From Stutzerimonas stutzeri (GTDB taxonomy: Bacteria; Pseudomonadota; Gammaproteobacteria; Pseudomonadales; Pseudomonadaceae), in NCBI GenBank assembly GCA_002345575.1, contig DDVX01000018.1, forward strand, positions 186,001-250,000: a stretch of 64,000 nt of DNA, written 5' to 3'. The first letter of the stretch is position 1, and every line of letters begins with the position of its first letter. Below the pieces are notes generated by a model. It saw only the letters and a list, made by a program, of their open reading frames with translations. It was not told the origin of the DNA and searched no databases. The position numbers and the translations under genes were made by a program. Below are positions 33,812 to 42,034 of the stretch, piece by piece.

Positions 33812-34708
33812 TCACCCCCGCGGGTGGTGCTTCGCATGCAGCTCCTGCAGTCGGGCACGGGCGATATGGGTGTAGATCTGTGTGGTCGACAGGTCGCTAT
33901 GGCCCAGCAGCAACTGCACGGTGCGCAGGTCTGCGCCATGGTTAAGCAGGTGCGTGGCAAAGGCATGGCGTAGCGTGTGCGGTGAAATCGATGAGGCGAT
34001 TCCTGCTGTCTTGGCGTGCAGCTTGATTCGGTGCCAGAAAGTCTGGCGTGTCATCTGCTCGCCACGCCGGCTGGGAAACACCACATCGCTGACCTTATCG
34101 CCCAACAACAGCCCACGCCCTTGGCGCAGGTAGCGCTCCAGCCAGTGCATGGCCTCATCGCCCAGTGGTACCAGTCGCTCCTTGTTGCCCTTGCCAAAGG
34201 TGCGCAACACACCTTGGCGCGGGTTGATCTGCTCCAGACGCAAGCTGACCAGCTCAGTCACGCGCAGGCCTGTGGCATAAAGCACTTCGAGCATGGCGCG
34301 GTCGCGCAGCCCCAACGGATCACCTATATCAGGCGCGGCCAGCAGAGCCTCCACATCTGCCTCTGACAGGGCCTTGGGCAACGGACGGCCAAGACGCGGC
34401 ATTTCCACGCGCAGGGTCGGATCGATCTCGGTCAACCCCTCGCGCAGCAAGTAACGATAGAAGCCACGCAACCCCGATAGCAGCCGCGCGGTGGAGCGCG
34501 CCTTGTAGTCGTTGGCCAGCCGCCAGGCAAGATGATCGAGGATCACCTCGCGGCCCGCCGCTACCAGCCGCACACCGCGCTCATCGAGCCAACCGTTGAA
34601 CAACGCCAGGTCACTGCGGTAGGCGTCACGGGTATTGTCCGACAGGCCCTTTTCCAGCCAGAGGGCATCAAGGAAACGGTCAATCAGAGGGTCGTCAAGT
34701 GCAGGCAT
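33812..34708 (-). CDS. xerD: Tyrosine recombinase XerD
   Basis: Site-specific recombinase that resolves chromosome dimers at dif with XerC and FtsK. The 298-residue protein has the full active site: Arg149 (YATGLRVTEL), Lys173, His244-x2-Arg247 (PHTLRHAFATHLL), His270 (LLGHSDLSTTQ) and the nucleophile Tyr279. Its length and lack of a linked element argue for the housekeeping enzyme rather than a phage integrase. dsbC is not adjacent here. Confidence 0.95.
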   Translation of the reverse strand: MPALDDPLIDRFLDALWLEKGLSDNTRDAYRSDLALFNGWLDERGVRLVAAGREVILDHLAWRLANDYKARSTARLLSGLRGFYRYLLREGLTEIDPTLRVEMPRLGRPLPKALSEADVEALLAAPDIGDPLGLRDRAMLEVLYATGLRVTELVSLRLEQINPRQGVLRTFGKGNKERLVPLGDEAMHWLERYLRQGRGLLLGDKVSDVVFPSRRGEQMTRQTFWHRIKLHAKTAGIASSISPHTLRHAFATHLLNHGADLRTVQLLLGHSDLSTTQIYTHIARARLQELHAKHHPRG

Positions 34709-35153
34709 GAACCACTTATTCAGAGCAATTGGGGCCGCCTAGTCTTCCACATGCACCGCCCCAAGCAAGCTGTATCTTTGTTGTAGATCCGCATCGCGAT
34801 GTCAGCGCTAACCGGTCCTTTACTGTTCGACATCAGGCCTTTCCGAAGTCTATTGACTACGCTGATATAGCCAGGCAATCGGCACGACTGCCTGGTTGCC
34901 CATTAACAGTTACCAGAGAGGAATCGACTGTTCTGAGGTCAGCGCCAGCGCAAAGCCTTCGTTGCCAAGCCCAAGAAGTTTGTGGCGTACAAGGCTTCGA
35001 GGGGTGTCTAACCATTACGCAGAACTGAAAGTGATGTGCATTTGCCATGCCTTCTAGCCCACGGACCCAGAGCTTCTGCTAATGTCTTACTGAAACCTCC
35101 TTAATGGGCATCACTGTTTGCAATCAGCACCGGCCCGGAAAAAGGAAATTCTC
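34709..35153. other. Intergenic region between xerD and bifA (divergent)
   Basis: 445 bases. It holds an imperfect hairpin with 7-bp arms CCAGGCA/TGCCTGG at 34871-34895 and, at the right end, the bifA ribosome-binding site AAGGAAA. No long open frame or known RNA motif is seen. It probably contains both promoters and perhaps a decayed gene. Confidence 0.55.
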
Positions 35154-37211
35154 TTGACCGAATTGCGCAACAGATTGTCGCGAAAACTGCTACGTGTGGT
35201 CTTGCTGTCGGCACTGGCCGTTGGGCTGGTATTGAGTTGCGCGCAGATCGTTGTTGACGCTCACCAGACCCGCCAGCTCATTGTTGCCGAAGCCCAGCGC
35301 ATCCTGCGCATGACACGCGATCCCTCCACCCAGGCGATTTACAGTCTGGATCGGGAGATGGGTAGACAGGTCATGGAGGGCCTGTTCCAGCACGAGTCGA
35401 TTCGAAAAGCCTTTATCGGCCATCCTGACGACAAGCCCCTAGCCTACAAGACCCGCCCGCCGATAGAGTCGTCAACGCGCTGGCTGACTGACATGATTCT
35501 TGGCCACGAGCAGGAGTTTTCCATCGCGCTGGTGGGACGTCCGCCAACCAGCGAGCACTACGGCGACCTTCATATCACCCTCGATACTGCGCGCTATGGC
35601 CAGACGTTCATCGAAGACTCGGCGCTGCTTTTCTTCATCGGCCTACTGCGTGCACTGACACTTGGGCTCGTGCTTTACCTGATCTACGAATGGCTGCTGA
35701 CGCGACCACTGACCAAAGTCGTCGAGCACCTGGCGCACATCAACCCGGACCATCCCGGCAAATACAAACTGCCGATGCTCAAGGGCCATGAGAAAAACGA
35801 GTTGGGGCTGTGGGTAGAAACCGCCAACAATCTGCTCTCGGCAATCGAACACAACATGCAGTTACGCCATGCAGCCGAAAGCAGCCTGCAGCGTATGGCG
35901 CAGTACGATCTTCTCACCGGCCTGCCAAACCGCTTGCAACTGCAGCAGCAACTGGGCCACATCCTTAATGAAGCCGATCGGCTGCAGCGCCGCGTCGCGG
36001 TGCTTTGCCTGGGGCTGGACGATTTCAAGAGCATCAACGAGCAATACAACTACCAGAGCGGCGACAAATTGCTGATCGCCATGGCTGATCGCTTGCGCAA
36101 GCTGAGCGGCCAGACCAGTGCACTGGCGCGCCTTGGTGGCGATCAGTTCGTGCTGGTGCTGTCTGGTTTCAAGCAACCTGACGCAGCCGCCGAACTGGCG
36201 CAAAAAGTCCTCGATAATCTGGACAGCCCGTTCATCGTCGAGCAGAAGCCGATCCGCCTGCGCGCGACCATCGGTATCACGCTCTATCCCGAAGACGGCC
36301 ACAGCACAGAAAAACTGCTGCAGAAAGCCGAACAGACCATGACCCTGGCGAAGAACCGCTCACGCAGTCGTTACCAGTTCTACGTAGCCAGCATCGACAG
36401 CGAGATGCGCGAGCGTCGCGAACTGCAAAAGGACTTGGCCGAGGCCGTGCAGCGCGGCGAACTCCATCTCGTCTACCAACCACAGATCGATTATCGACTC
36501 CAGCGCATCACCGGCGTCGAAGCCCTGTTGCGCTGGTCGCACCCCAGCGGCAAGTTCATTCCGCCGGATGTTTTCATCCCGCTCGCCGAACAGAGCGGCA
36601 GCATAATCGCCATTGGCGAGTGGGTACTGGATCGGGCCTGCCGGCAACTGCGCGAATGGCATGAGCTGGGCTTCAGCGATCTGCGCATGGCGGTCAATCT
36701 CTCCGCAGTGCAGCTGCACCATGCTGAGCTGCCGGGAATAATCCGCGGATTGCTCGAAACCTATGGCCTGCCGGCCGAGAGCCTTGAGCTGGAAGTCACC
36801 GAAACCGGACTTATGGAAGATATTGCCGCTGCCAGCCGTAACCTGCACAGCCTGCGCCGCTCCGGAGCACTGATCGCCATCGACGACTTTGGCACTGGCT
36901 ATTCCTCGCTCAGTTATCTGAAGAACCTACCGCTGGACAAGATCAAGATCGACAAGAGTTTCGTGCGCGACATGGGCACCGACAAGGGCGATGCAACTAT
37001 CGTCAGGGCCATCATTCAGCTCGGCATGAGCCTAGGTATGCTGGTTATCGCTGAGGGCGTGGAAACAGCAGAGCAGGAGCGCTATCTCATCGAAGAAGGC
37101 TGCAATGAAGGCCAGGGCTACTACTACAGCAAACCCCTGCCCGCAACAGAGCTGCTCGGCCTGTTGCAGCACTCGTTCTTCGAGCAGGCAGTCAATTTCG
37201 AAACGTTGTGA
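35154..37211 (+). CDS. bifA: BifA-like cyclic-di-GMP phosphodiesterase (degenerate GGDEF, EAL)
   Basis: A 685-residue membrane protein: helix near residues 13-33, periplasmic part, second helix near 163-184, a HAMP-like link, GGDEF domain with the altered motif GGDQF at 328-332, and EAL domain with intact EAL at 456-458 and loop IDDFGTGYS at 577. From the family, GGDQF cannot make c-di-GMP but may bind GTP, while EAL hydrolyses c-di-GMP. GGDQF with this layout is the signature of BifA, which limits biofilm formation and promotes swarming in P. aeruginosa. The TTG start follows AAGGAAA; a frame start at 35118 is less likely. Confidence 0.88.
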   Translation: MTELRNRLSRKLLRVVLLSALAVGLVLSCAQIVVDAHQTRQLIVAEAQRILRMTRDPSTQAIYSLDREMGRQVMEGLFQHESIRKAFIGHPDDKPLAYKTRPPIESSTRWLTDMILGHEQEFSIALVGRPPTSEHYGDLHITLDTARYGQTFIEDSALLFFIGLLRALTLGLVLYLIYEWLLTRPLTKVVEHLAHINPDHPGKYKLPMLKGHEKNELGLWVETANNLLSAIEHNMQLRHAAESSLQRMAQYDLLTGLPNRLQLQQQLGHILNEADRLQRRVAVLCLGLDDFKSINEQYNYQSGDKLLIAMADRLRKLSGQTSALARLGGDQFVLVLSGFKQPDAAAELAQKVLDNLDSPFIVEQKPIRLRATIGITLYPEDGHSTEKLLQKAEQTMTLAKNRSRSRYQFYVASIDSEMRERRELQKDLAEAVQRGELHLVYQPQIDYRLQRITGVEALLRWSHPSGKFIPPDVFIPLAEQSGSIIAIGEWVLDRACRQLREWHELGFSDLRMAVNLSAVQLHHAELPGIIRGLLETYGLPAESLELEVTETGLMEDIAAASRNLHSLRRSGALIAIDDFGTGYSSLSYLKNLPLDKIKIDKSFVRDMGTDKGDATIVRAIIQLGMSLGMLVIAEGVETAEQERYLIEEGCNEGQGYYYSKPLPATELLGLLQHSFFEQAVNFETL

Positions 37212-37230
37212 ACGGTAGCTGGAGCCGCTA

Positions 37231-38115
37231 TCAGGCCAGCCGGGAAGCCAGCAGCAGCGCACCGCACAAACACAGCAAGGCACCGCCAGCGGCCTGCCAG
37301 CGATAGCGCCGCGCAAGCACCTCCTCGCCGTGGCTGGATAATACGAAGGGCTGGCGCTGCGCCGGGCGTGCCAGCCGGTGCTGCGCAGGCCGGGTGCTGG
37401 CCTGGCGATGGCGGTCTTCAGCTTCGAGCCCTGCAGCCAGGCGCACGCGCTGCCATTCGACCAGGTCTAGCTGACCGTCTCCATTGCTGTCGAAGCGCTG
37501 CAGCAAACCGGCGTAATCGCCCTTCCACTCCCTAAGAATCTGTCTTTTGGCGACCTGCCGATCGAAGCCCTGCCGACCTCCGCCCGCAGTGGTGAAGTCG
37601 CCGATGGCATACAGCGGCTCGCCCGCGTGCAGACGCTCCTCGGTGTAACGGTAGCGACGGCCGCCAGTGAGCCAGGCAAGCACACCTGTGGCCGGTAGGC
37701 CCCTAGGGTGACGCAGGTTACCGCTCCAGCGCTGACGCCGCGCCGGCCATACTTCGGCACCACGGGGATCGATCAGGCATTCGCCGGTGGCGTCGGCCAG
37801 ACGCAACGGTCGTTCACTACTGCCCTGCTCCAGGATGCGCCAGCTGCTGCGCTTGCCGTTGGATTGATACTCCTCGATGCGATAGCGCCACCAAAGGCAG
37901 GGGCTGCCGGTCAGTGGGCCATAAAGCGGCGGAGCCTCGGTGAGCTCATGGAGAATGCCGCTCAGCTCCACATAGCCCTGCGCTGCCGAGCGAATCCGCG
38001 AAGTCGGCGTATCAAGCAGATGGCGTACCTTCGACCAGCGACTCACCCACAGCCAGCCGCCAGCCAGGCATATCGCCACACCGAAACCCACCAGCAGTAA
38101 CTCTCCGCTGTCCAT
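37231..38115 (-). CDS. GIDE-domain membrane protein with an EF-hand-like loop
   Basis: About 294 residues with an N-terminal helix (LLLVGFGVAICLAGGWLWV), a GIDE-domain region (VELSGILHELTEAPPLYGPLTG, WRYRIEEYQS, PLRLADATGECLIDPRGAEVW), and a C-terminal helix (AAGGALLCLCGALLLAS). Between the domain and that helix sits DSNGDGQLDLVEW, a complete EF-hand calcium-binding loop (Asp, Asn, Asp, and Glu at positions 1, 3, 5 and 12). GIDE proteins are named after an eukaryotic RING ligase but the bacterial domain lacks the RING. LemA is directly upstream. The start is uncertain between GTG 38121 and ATG 38115; no strong ribosome-binding site is seen. Confidence 0.82.
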   Translation of the reverse strand: MDSGELLLVGFGVAICLAGGWLWVSRWSKVRHLLDTPTSRIRSAAQGYVELSGILHELTEAPPLYGPLTGSPCLWWRYRIEEYQSNGKRSSWRILEQGSSERPLRLADATGECLIDPRGAEVWPARRQRWSGNLRHPRGLPATGVLAWLTGGRRYRYTEERLHAGEPLYAIGDFTTAGGGRQGFDRQVAKRQILREWKGDYAGLLQRFDSNGDGQLDLVEWQRVRLAAGLEAEDRHRQASTRPAQHRLARPAQRQPFVLSSHGEEVLARRYRWQAAGGALLCLCGALLLASRLA

Positions 38116-38130
38116 GTTCACGGCATAGAC

Positions 38131-38703
38131 TCAGCCGAAAAGCATCTTGAGATCGACGTCAGCCTTTTCCGCCTCACTGAACTGCAACAGCTCTGCCGGA
38201 CCAAAGCCGAAAGCCCCGGCCAGCAGCACATCGGGGAACTGTTCGATGCGCACGTTATTCAAATTGACCGATTCGTTGTACAGCTCGCGACGATCGGCAA
38301 TGCCGCTTTCCAGCCCGCTGATGCGCTGCTGCAGGTGGCGAAAGCTCTCATTGGCGCGTAGCTCTGGGTAGTTTTCGGCAAGGGCGAAGAGGCGTCCGAG
38401 CCCGGCCCTCAGCCCGGTTTCGGCCTGTCCCAGGGCACCGATATCACCTTGCTGACGCGCATCGGAAACAGCGTTGCGGGCGCTGATCACCTGCTCCAGC
38501 GTGCTGCGCTCGTGCTGCATGTACTGCTTGCAGGTCTCGACCAGCTTGGGCAGCTCCTCATGGCGCTGGCGCAACAGCACGTCGATATTCGCCCAGGCCT
38601 TGCTTACACCATGCTTCAAACGCACCAGGCCGTTATAGAGAACCACCGCGTAAGCGGCAACGAGAAACAATACAACCAGCACCACCACAGCACTCAGGCT
38701 CAT
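38131..38703 (-). CDS. lemA: LemA-family membrane protein
   Basis: A 190-residue protein with one N-terminal membrane helix (SLSAVVVLVVLFLVAAYAVVLYNGLV) and a helical bundle with the family blocks KAWANIDVLLRQRHEELPKLV, AENYPELRANESFRHLQ and YNESVNLNNVRIEQFPDVLLAG. Function of LemA proteins is not established. The ATG giving MSLSAVVV was chosen over 38742. The GIDE/EF-hand gene starts 15 bases after its stop, so they likely form one operon. Confidence 0.92.
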   Translation of the reverse strand: MSLSAVVVLVVLFLVAAYAVVLYNGLVRLKHGVSKAWANIDVLLRQRHEELPKLVETCKQYMQHERSTLEQVISARNAVSDARQQGDIGALGQAETGLRAGLGRLFALAENYPELRANESFRHLQQRISGLESGIADRRELYNESVNLNNVRIEQFPDVLLAGAFGFGPAELLQFSEAEKADVDLKMLFG

Positions 38704-38803
38704 CTGGCTTCTCCATGAAGTCCGGATTTGAAAGACGACCATTCTAACGGCGCCAGCAAAAGCGAAACGATGCGCGATGCACAGCGCGCAATTCTTTGTA
38801 CAA

Positions 38804-38822
38804 AATGAAAATCTTTCGCATT
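38804..38822. promoter_or_regulatory. Probable Fur box upstream of the imelysin operon
   Basis: AATGAAAATCTTTCGCATT matches the typical Pseudomonas form AATGAGAATGATTCGCATT at 16 of 19 positions, and the flanks continue the AT-rich pattern. It is 64 bases before the start of the imelysin gene, where promoter overlap is expected. It predicts repression when iron is plentiful. Confidence 0.75.
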
Positions 38823-38886
38823 ATGATCGGCCTCCGATTGTCGCATCGCGAACATCGACCCCCATCCGCAAGCAAAGGAACCCGCC

Positions 38887-40227
38887 ATGCCACGTACTCC
38901 TCTCTGGGCCACCGCCAGCCTCCTGGCTGCTGCCATTTCACTCGCAGGTTGCGGCGAAGATAAAGCGCCAGCGCAGCAGGCCGCGACGCCGCCCGCCACA
39001 ACCCAGAACGAGCCGGCTGTGACCGCGGCAAAGGCCCTGAACGAGGAAACGGCGCAGGCGGTAGTCAGCCATTACGCCGACCTGGCACATGCGATCTTCA
39101 GCGATGCCCACACCACGGCACTGCAGCTGCAGGAAGCCATTAACGCCCTGCTCGCCAAACCTAACGAAGAAACACTGCAGGCCGCCAAAGATGCCTGGCT
39201 GGCCGCCCGCGTGCCCTACATGCAGACCGAAGTGTTCCGCTTCGGCAACCCGGTGGTGGATGAGTGGGAAGGCCAAGTCAATGCCTGGCCGCTGGACGAA
39301 GGCATGATCGATTACGTAGAGGGTGACTATCAGCACGCGCTGGGCAACCCTGGCGCTACGGCCAACATCATCGCCAACCAGCAGCTGCAGATCGGTGAAG
39401 ACAGCCTCGACGTCAGCGAGATCACCACTGAGCTGCTCGCCAGCCTGAACGAACTGGCTGGCTCCGAAGCCAACGTTGCCACCGGCTACCACGCCATCGA
39501 ATTCCTCCTCTGGGGCCAGGATCTGAACGGCACAGACGCTGGCGCCGGCACCCGCCCGGCCAGCGACTACCTCGAAGGCGAAGCCTGCACCGGCGACAAC
39601 TGCGACCGTCGCCGCACCTACCTCAAGGCCGTCACCGAACTGCTGGTCAGCGACCTAGAAGAAATGGTCGGCGAATGGGCGCCCAACACTACTGGCAACT
39701 ACCGCGCCAGCCTGGAGAGCGAGTCCGCCGAAAACGGCCTGCGCAAAATGTTCTTCGGCATGGGCAGCCTGTCCCTCGGCGAACTGGCCGGCGAACGCAT
39801 GAAGGTCGCTCTGGAAGCCAACTCGCCGGAAGACGAGCACGACTGCTTCAGCGACAACACGCACAACTCCCACTATTTCAATGCTCGCGGCATCCGCAAC
39901 GTCTACCTCGGTGAATACCAGCGCGCTGACGGCAGCACGCTCAGCGGCCCGAGCCTGGCTTCGCTGGTCGATGGCATCGACCCGGAGGTCGGCACCACGC
40001 TGAAGACCGACCTTGAAACCACCGATGCCAAGCTGCAGGTGCTGGTGGTCAGTGCCGAGAATGGCGAAGCTTTCGACCAGCTGATCGCACCGGACAACAG
40101 CGAAGGCCAGGACAAGGTCCGTGCCGCCATCGCCGCCCTGGTGCAGCAGACCGCATCCATTGAGAAGGCCGCTGCCGCGCTCGGCATCAGCGACCTGAAC
40201 CCCGACACCGCCGATCACGAGTTCTGA
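38887..40227 (+). CDS. icmP: Imelysin-family (IcmP-like) lipoprotein
   Basis: A 446-residue protein with a lipoprotein signal (AAAISLAGCGED, Cys near residue 22). The imelysin motif GxHxxE is GYHAIEFLLWGQD at residues 200-212, where the His and Glu are proposed iron-site residues. Family members in Pseudomonas (IcmP) are iron-regulated and lack proven peptidase activity despite the old name. It heads a four-gene run, lies behind a Fur box, and is followed by a terminator at 40248-40272 that may separate it in part from the rest. Confidence 0.9.
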   Translation: MPRTPLWATASLLAAAISLAGCGEDKAPAQQAATPPATTQNEPAVTAAKALNEETAQAVVSHYADLAHAIFSDAHTTALQLQEAINALLAKPNEETLQAAKDAWLAARVPYMQTEVFRFGNPVVDEWEGQVNAWPLDEGMIDYVEGDYQHALGNPGATANIIANQQLQIGEDSLDVSEITTELLASLNELAGSEANVATGYHAIEFLLWGQDLNGTDAGAGTRPASDYLEGEACTGDNCDRRRTYLKAVTELLVSDLEEMVGEWAPNTTGNYRASLESESAENGLRKMFFGMGSLSLGELAGERMKVALEANSPEDEHDCFSDNTHNSHYFNARGIRNVYLGEYQRADGSTLSGPSLASLVDGIDPEVGTTLKTDLETTDAKLQVLVVSAENGEAFDQLIAPDNSEGQDKVRAAIAALVQQTASIEKAAAALGISDLNPDTADHEF

Positions 40228-40247
40228 TCCGCCATCGCACCATGGAG

Positions 40248-40272
40248 GGGCGGCGCAATGCCGCCCTTTTTA
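40248..40272 (+). terminator. Terminator after the first imelysin gene
   Basis: GGGCGGC-GCAAT-GCCGCCC hairpin followed by five T. It would end most transcripts from the Fur-linked promoter after icmP, with read-through feeding the next genes. Confidence 0.85.
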
Positions 40273-40360
40273 TTTCCCTGCCGCCCTGATTTCTTCCTAA
40301 CTAACCCAATTCGCCTAATCCTGAATGCAAATCCCTCTTATTGACGTTTGAGCGATCTGC

Positions 40361-40366
40361 TAGAAT
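40361..40366 (+). promoter_or_regulatory. Possible extended -10 promoter for the di-haem gene
   Basis: TGCTAGAAT at 40358-40366 is an extended -10 form, but the nearest TTGACG (40341) leaves only 14 bases of spacing, so it would be an unusual promoter. It lies 30 bases before the di-haem oxidoreductase start. Confidence 0.3.
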
Positions 40367-40396
40367 GTCGCCCCTCAAAAGCTCAGGTACGACCCG

Positions 40397-41806
40397 ATGC
40401 ACCCGCTCTTCCGCTCTGCTGTCGCCCTGCTTCTGACGCTAGGTCTTGTCGCTTGTGAAGAGCAGACGCCGCGCTTCGAGCAAGCCGAGCCAGGTGAAGC
40501 GCTGTCGGCAGGCAGTGCCACCGTATTGAAGTTCGACCAGAACGCCTTCTCCATGCCATCGGCCAATCTCTCGCCGGTGCGGCGGCTGGACTTCAGCGTC
40601 GGGAACAGTTTCTTCCGCAATCCCTGGGTTATCGCTCCTGCCTCGACTACCGCCCGCGACGGGCTTGGCCCGCTGCTCAATACCAATGCCTGCCAGAACT
40701 GCCATATCAAGGATGGCCGCGGCCACCCTGCACAGGCTGGCAGTGCCGTTTCCATGCTGGTGCGGCTGTCGATTCCAGCCGGCGCGGAGCACGCTGAAGT
40801 GCTCAGGGAGCGCGGCATTGCACCGGAACCTGTCTATGGCGGCCAGCTGCAGGATATGGCGATCCCCGGCGCGGCGCCCGAAGGCAAGGTCCGCCTCAGC
40901 TACAGCATCCATACACAACGCTTCGCCGACGGTTTCGAAGTGGAACTGCGCACCCCGCAGCTGGCCATCGCCGAGCTGGGCTACGGCCCGCTGCATCCCG
41001 ACACACAGTTTTCCATTCGCGTGGCGCCACAAATGATCGGCCTCGGCCTACTGGAAGCCATCCCCGAGGCTGCGCTGCTGGCCAATGCCGACCCGGACGA
41101 CCGTGACGGCGACGGCATTTCAGGGCGCCCCAACCGGGTCTACGATCAGACCACAGGACAGACGGTGATTGGTCGCTTCGGCTGGAAGGCCGGCCAGCCG
41201 AACCTCAACCAGCAAAATGCCGATGCCTTCTTCAATGACATGGGCCTGAGCACCAGCTTGTTCAGCGGCAGCAGTTGCACCGAGCGGCAAACCGACTGCC
41301 GCGCACTACCCGACGGCGGCGAGCCGGAAGTCAGCGACAACATCCTGGCCCAGGTCTCGTTCTACACCCGCAATCTGGCCGTTCCGGCCCGACGCAAGGT
41401 GGACGACCCGCAGGTGCTGGCCGGCAAATCACTGTTTCACCAGGCCGGCTGCCAAAGCTGCCACACACCCGCCTTCACCACAGGCGATGCTGCCGAGCCC
41501 GAACTGGCTAACCAGCTGATCCGCCCCTATACCGACCTGTTGCTGCACGACATGGGCGAAGGCCTGGCCGATCACCGACCGGAATTCGAAGCCAGCGGCA
41601 GAGAATGGCGCACGCCACCGCTCTGGGGCATCGGCCTGACGCAAGCGGTCAGCGGCCATACCCAGTTCCTCCATGATGGACGCGCGCGCAACCTGCTCGA
41701 AGCCGTGCTCTGGCACGGCGGCGAAGCCGAACGCGCCCAGCAGATCGTGCTCGGCTTCGACGCCGGGCAGCGCAACGCCTTGCTTGCCTTTCTCGAGTCG
41801 CTCTGA
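40397..41806 (+). CDS. Di-haem oxidoreductase family protein (DHOR/DUF1111-like)
   Basis: A 469-residue lipoprotein-like protein (signal ending LGLVACEEQ) with two c-type haem motifs: CQNCH at 99-103 and CQSCH at 352-356. The rest matches the di-haem oxidoreductase family, related to MauG/peroxidase-type proteins: DPDDRDGDGISGRPNRVYD, RFGWKAGQPNLNQQNADAF and PPLWGIGLT. Redox role on a metal or thiol is likely, exact substrate unknown. It is between two imelysin genes, with a MITE-like element after its stop. Confidence 0.88.
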   Translation: MHPLFRSAVALLLTLGLVACEEQTPRFEQAEPGEALSAGSATVLKFDQNAFSMPSANLSPVRRLDFSVGNSFFRNPWVIAPASTTARDGLGPLLNTNACQNCHIKDGRGHPAQAGSAVSMLVRLSIPAGAEHAEVLRERGIAPEPVYGGQLQDMAIPGAAPEGKVRLSYSIHTQRFADGFEVELRTPQLAIAELGYGPLHPDTQFSIRVAPQMIGLGLLEAIPEAALLANADPDDRDGDGISGRPNRVYDQTTGQTVIGRFGWKAGQPNLNQQNADAFFNDMGLSTSLFSGSSCTERQTDCRALPDGGEPEVSDNILAQVSFYTRNLAVPARRKVDDPQVLAGKSLFHQAGCQSCHTPAFTTGDAAEPELANQLIRPYTDLLLHDMGEGLADHRPEFEASGREWRTPPLWGIGLTQAVSGHTQFLHDGRARNLLEAVLWHGGEAERAQQIVLGFDAGQRNALLAFLESL

Positions 41807-41822
41807 TGCTCCATCTTCCGCA

Positions 41823-42019
41823 GCAGGCCGTTGAAAAATGTAGACGAGGCAGGCAAGACAAGGCAAAAACAGGCGAGAAAGCGGAGTTTAGTGCTCTAAG
41901 CGAGCATTACTCACTTCGTTCGCCCTTCGGGCCGCGCTGAAGCGCGTTAGCCGCAAGCGGCTTGCCGAGCCTATTTTTAAACGCAGTATTACCAACACAG
42001 GTAGTTTTCAACGACCTGC
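41823..42019. repeat. MITE-like element, copy B
   Basis: 197 bases bounded by 15-base terminal inverted repeats with one mismatch (GCAGGCCGTTGAAAA at the left; the right end is the complement of GCAGGTCGTTGAAAA). It sits in the 228-base gap between the di-haem and second imelysin genes. It contains no coding frame of note. The inner AAGGCAAAAACAGGCGA / GCGGAGTTTA / GAGCATT blocks also occur, inverted, at 61495-61631, and the GAGCATTACTCA-to-end part matches 1306-1508. Confidence 0.85.
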
Positions 42020-42034
42020 TAGCTAAGGCCCCCT

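Noticed and set aside
33812..34708. A phage or island integrase
   Set aside because: Sequence length and motifs fit XerD, no attachment repeat or cargo is linked, and its neighbours are core genes.
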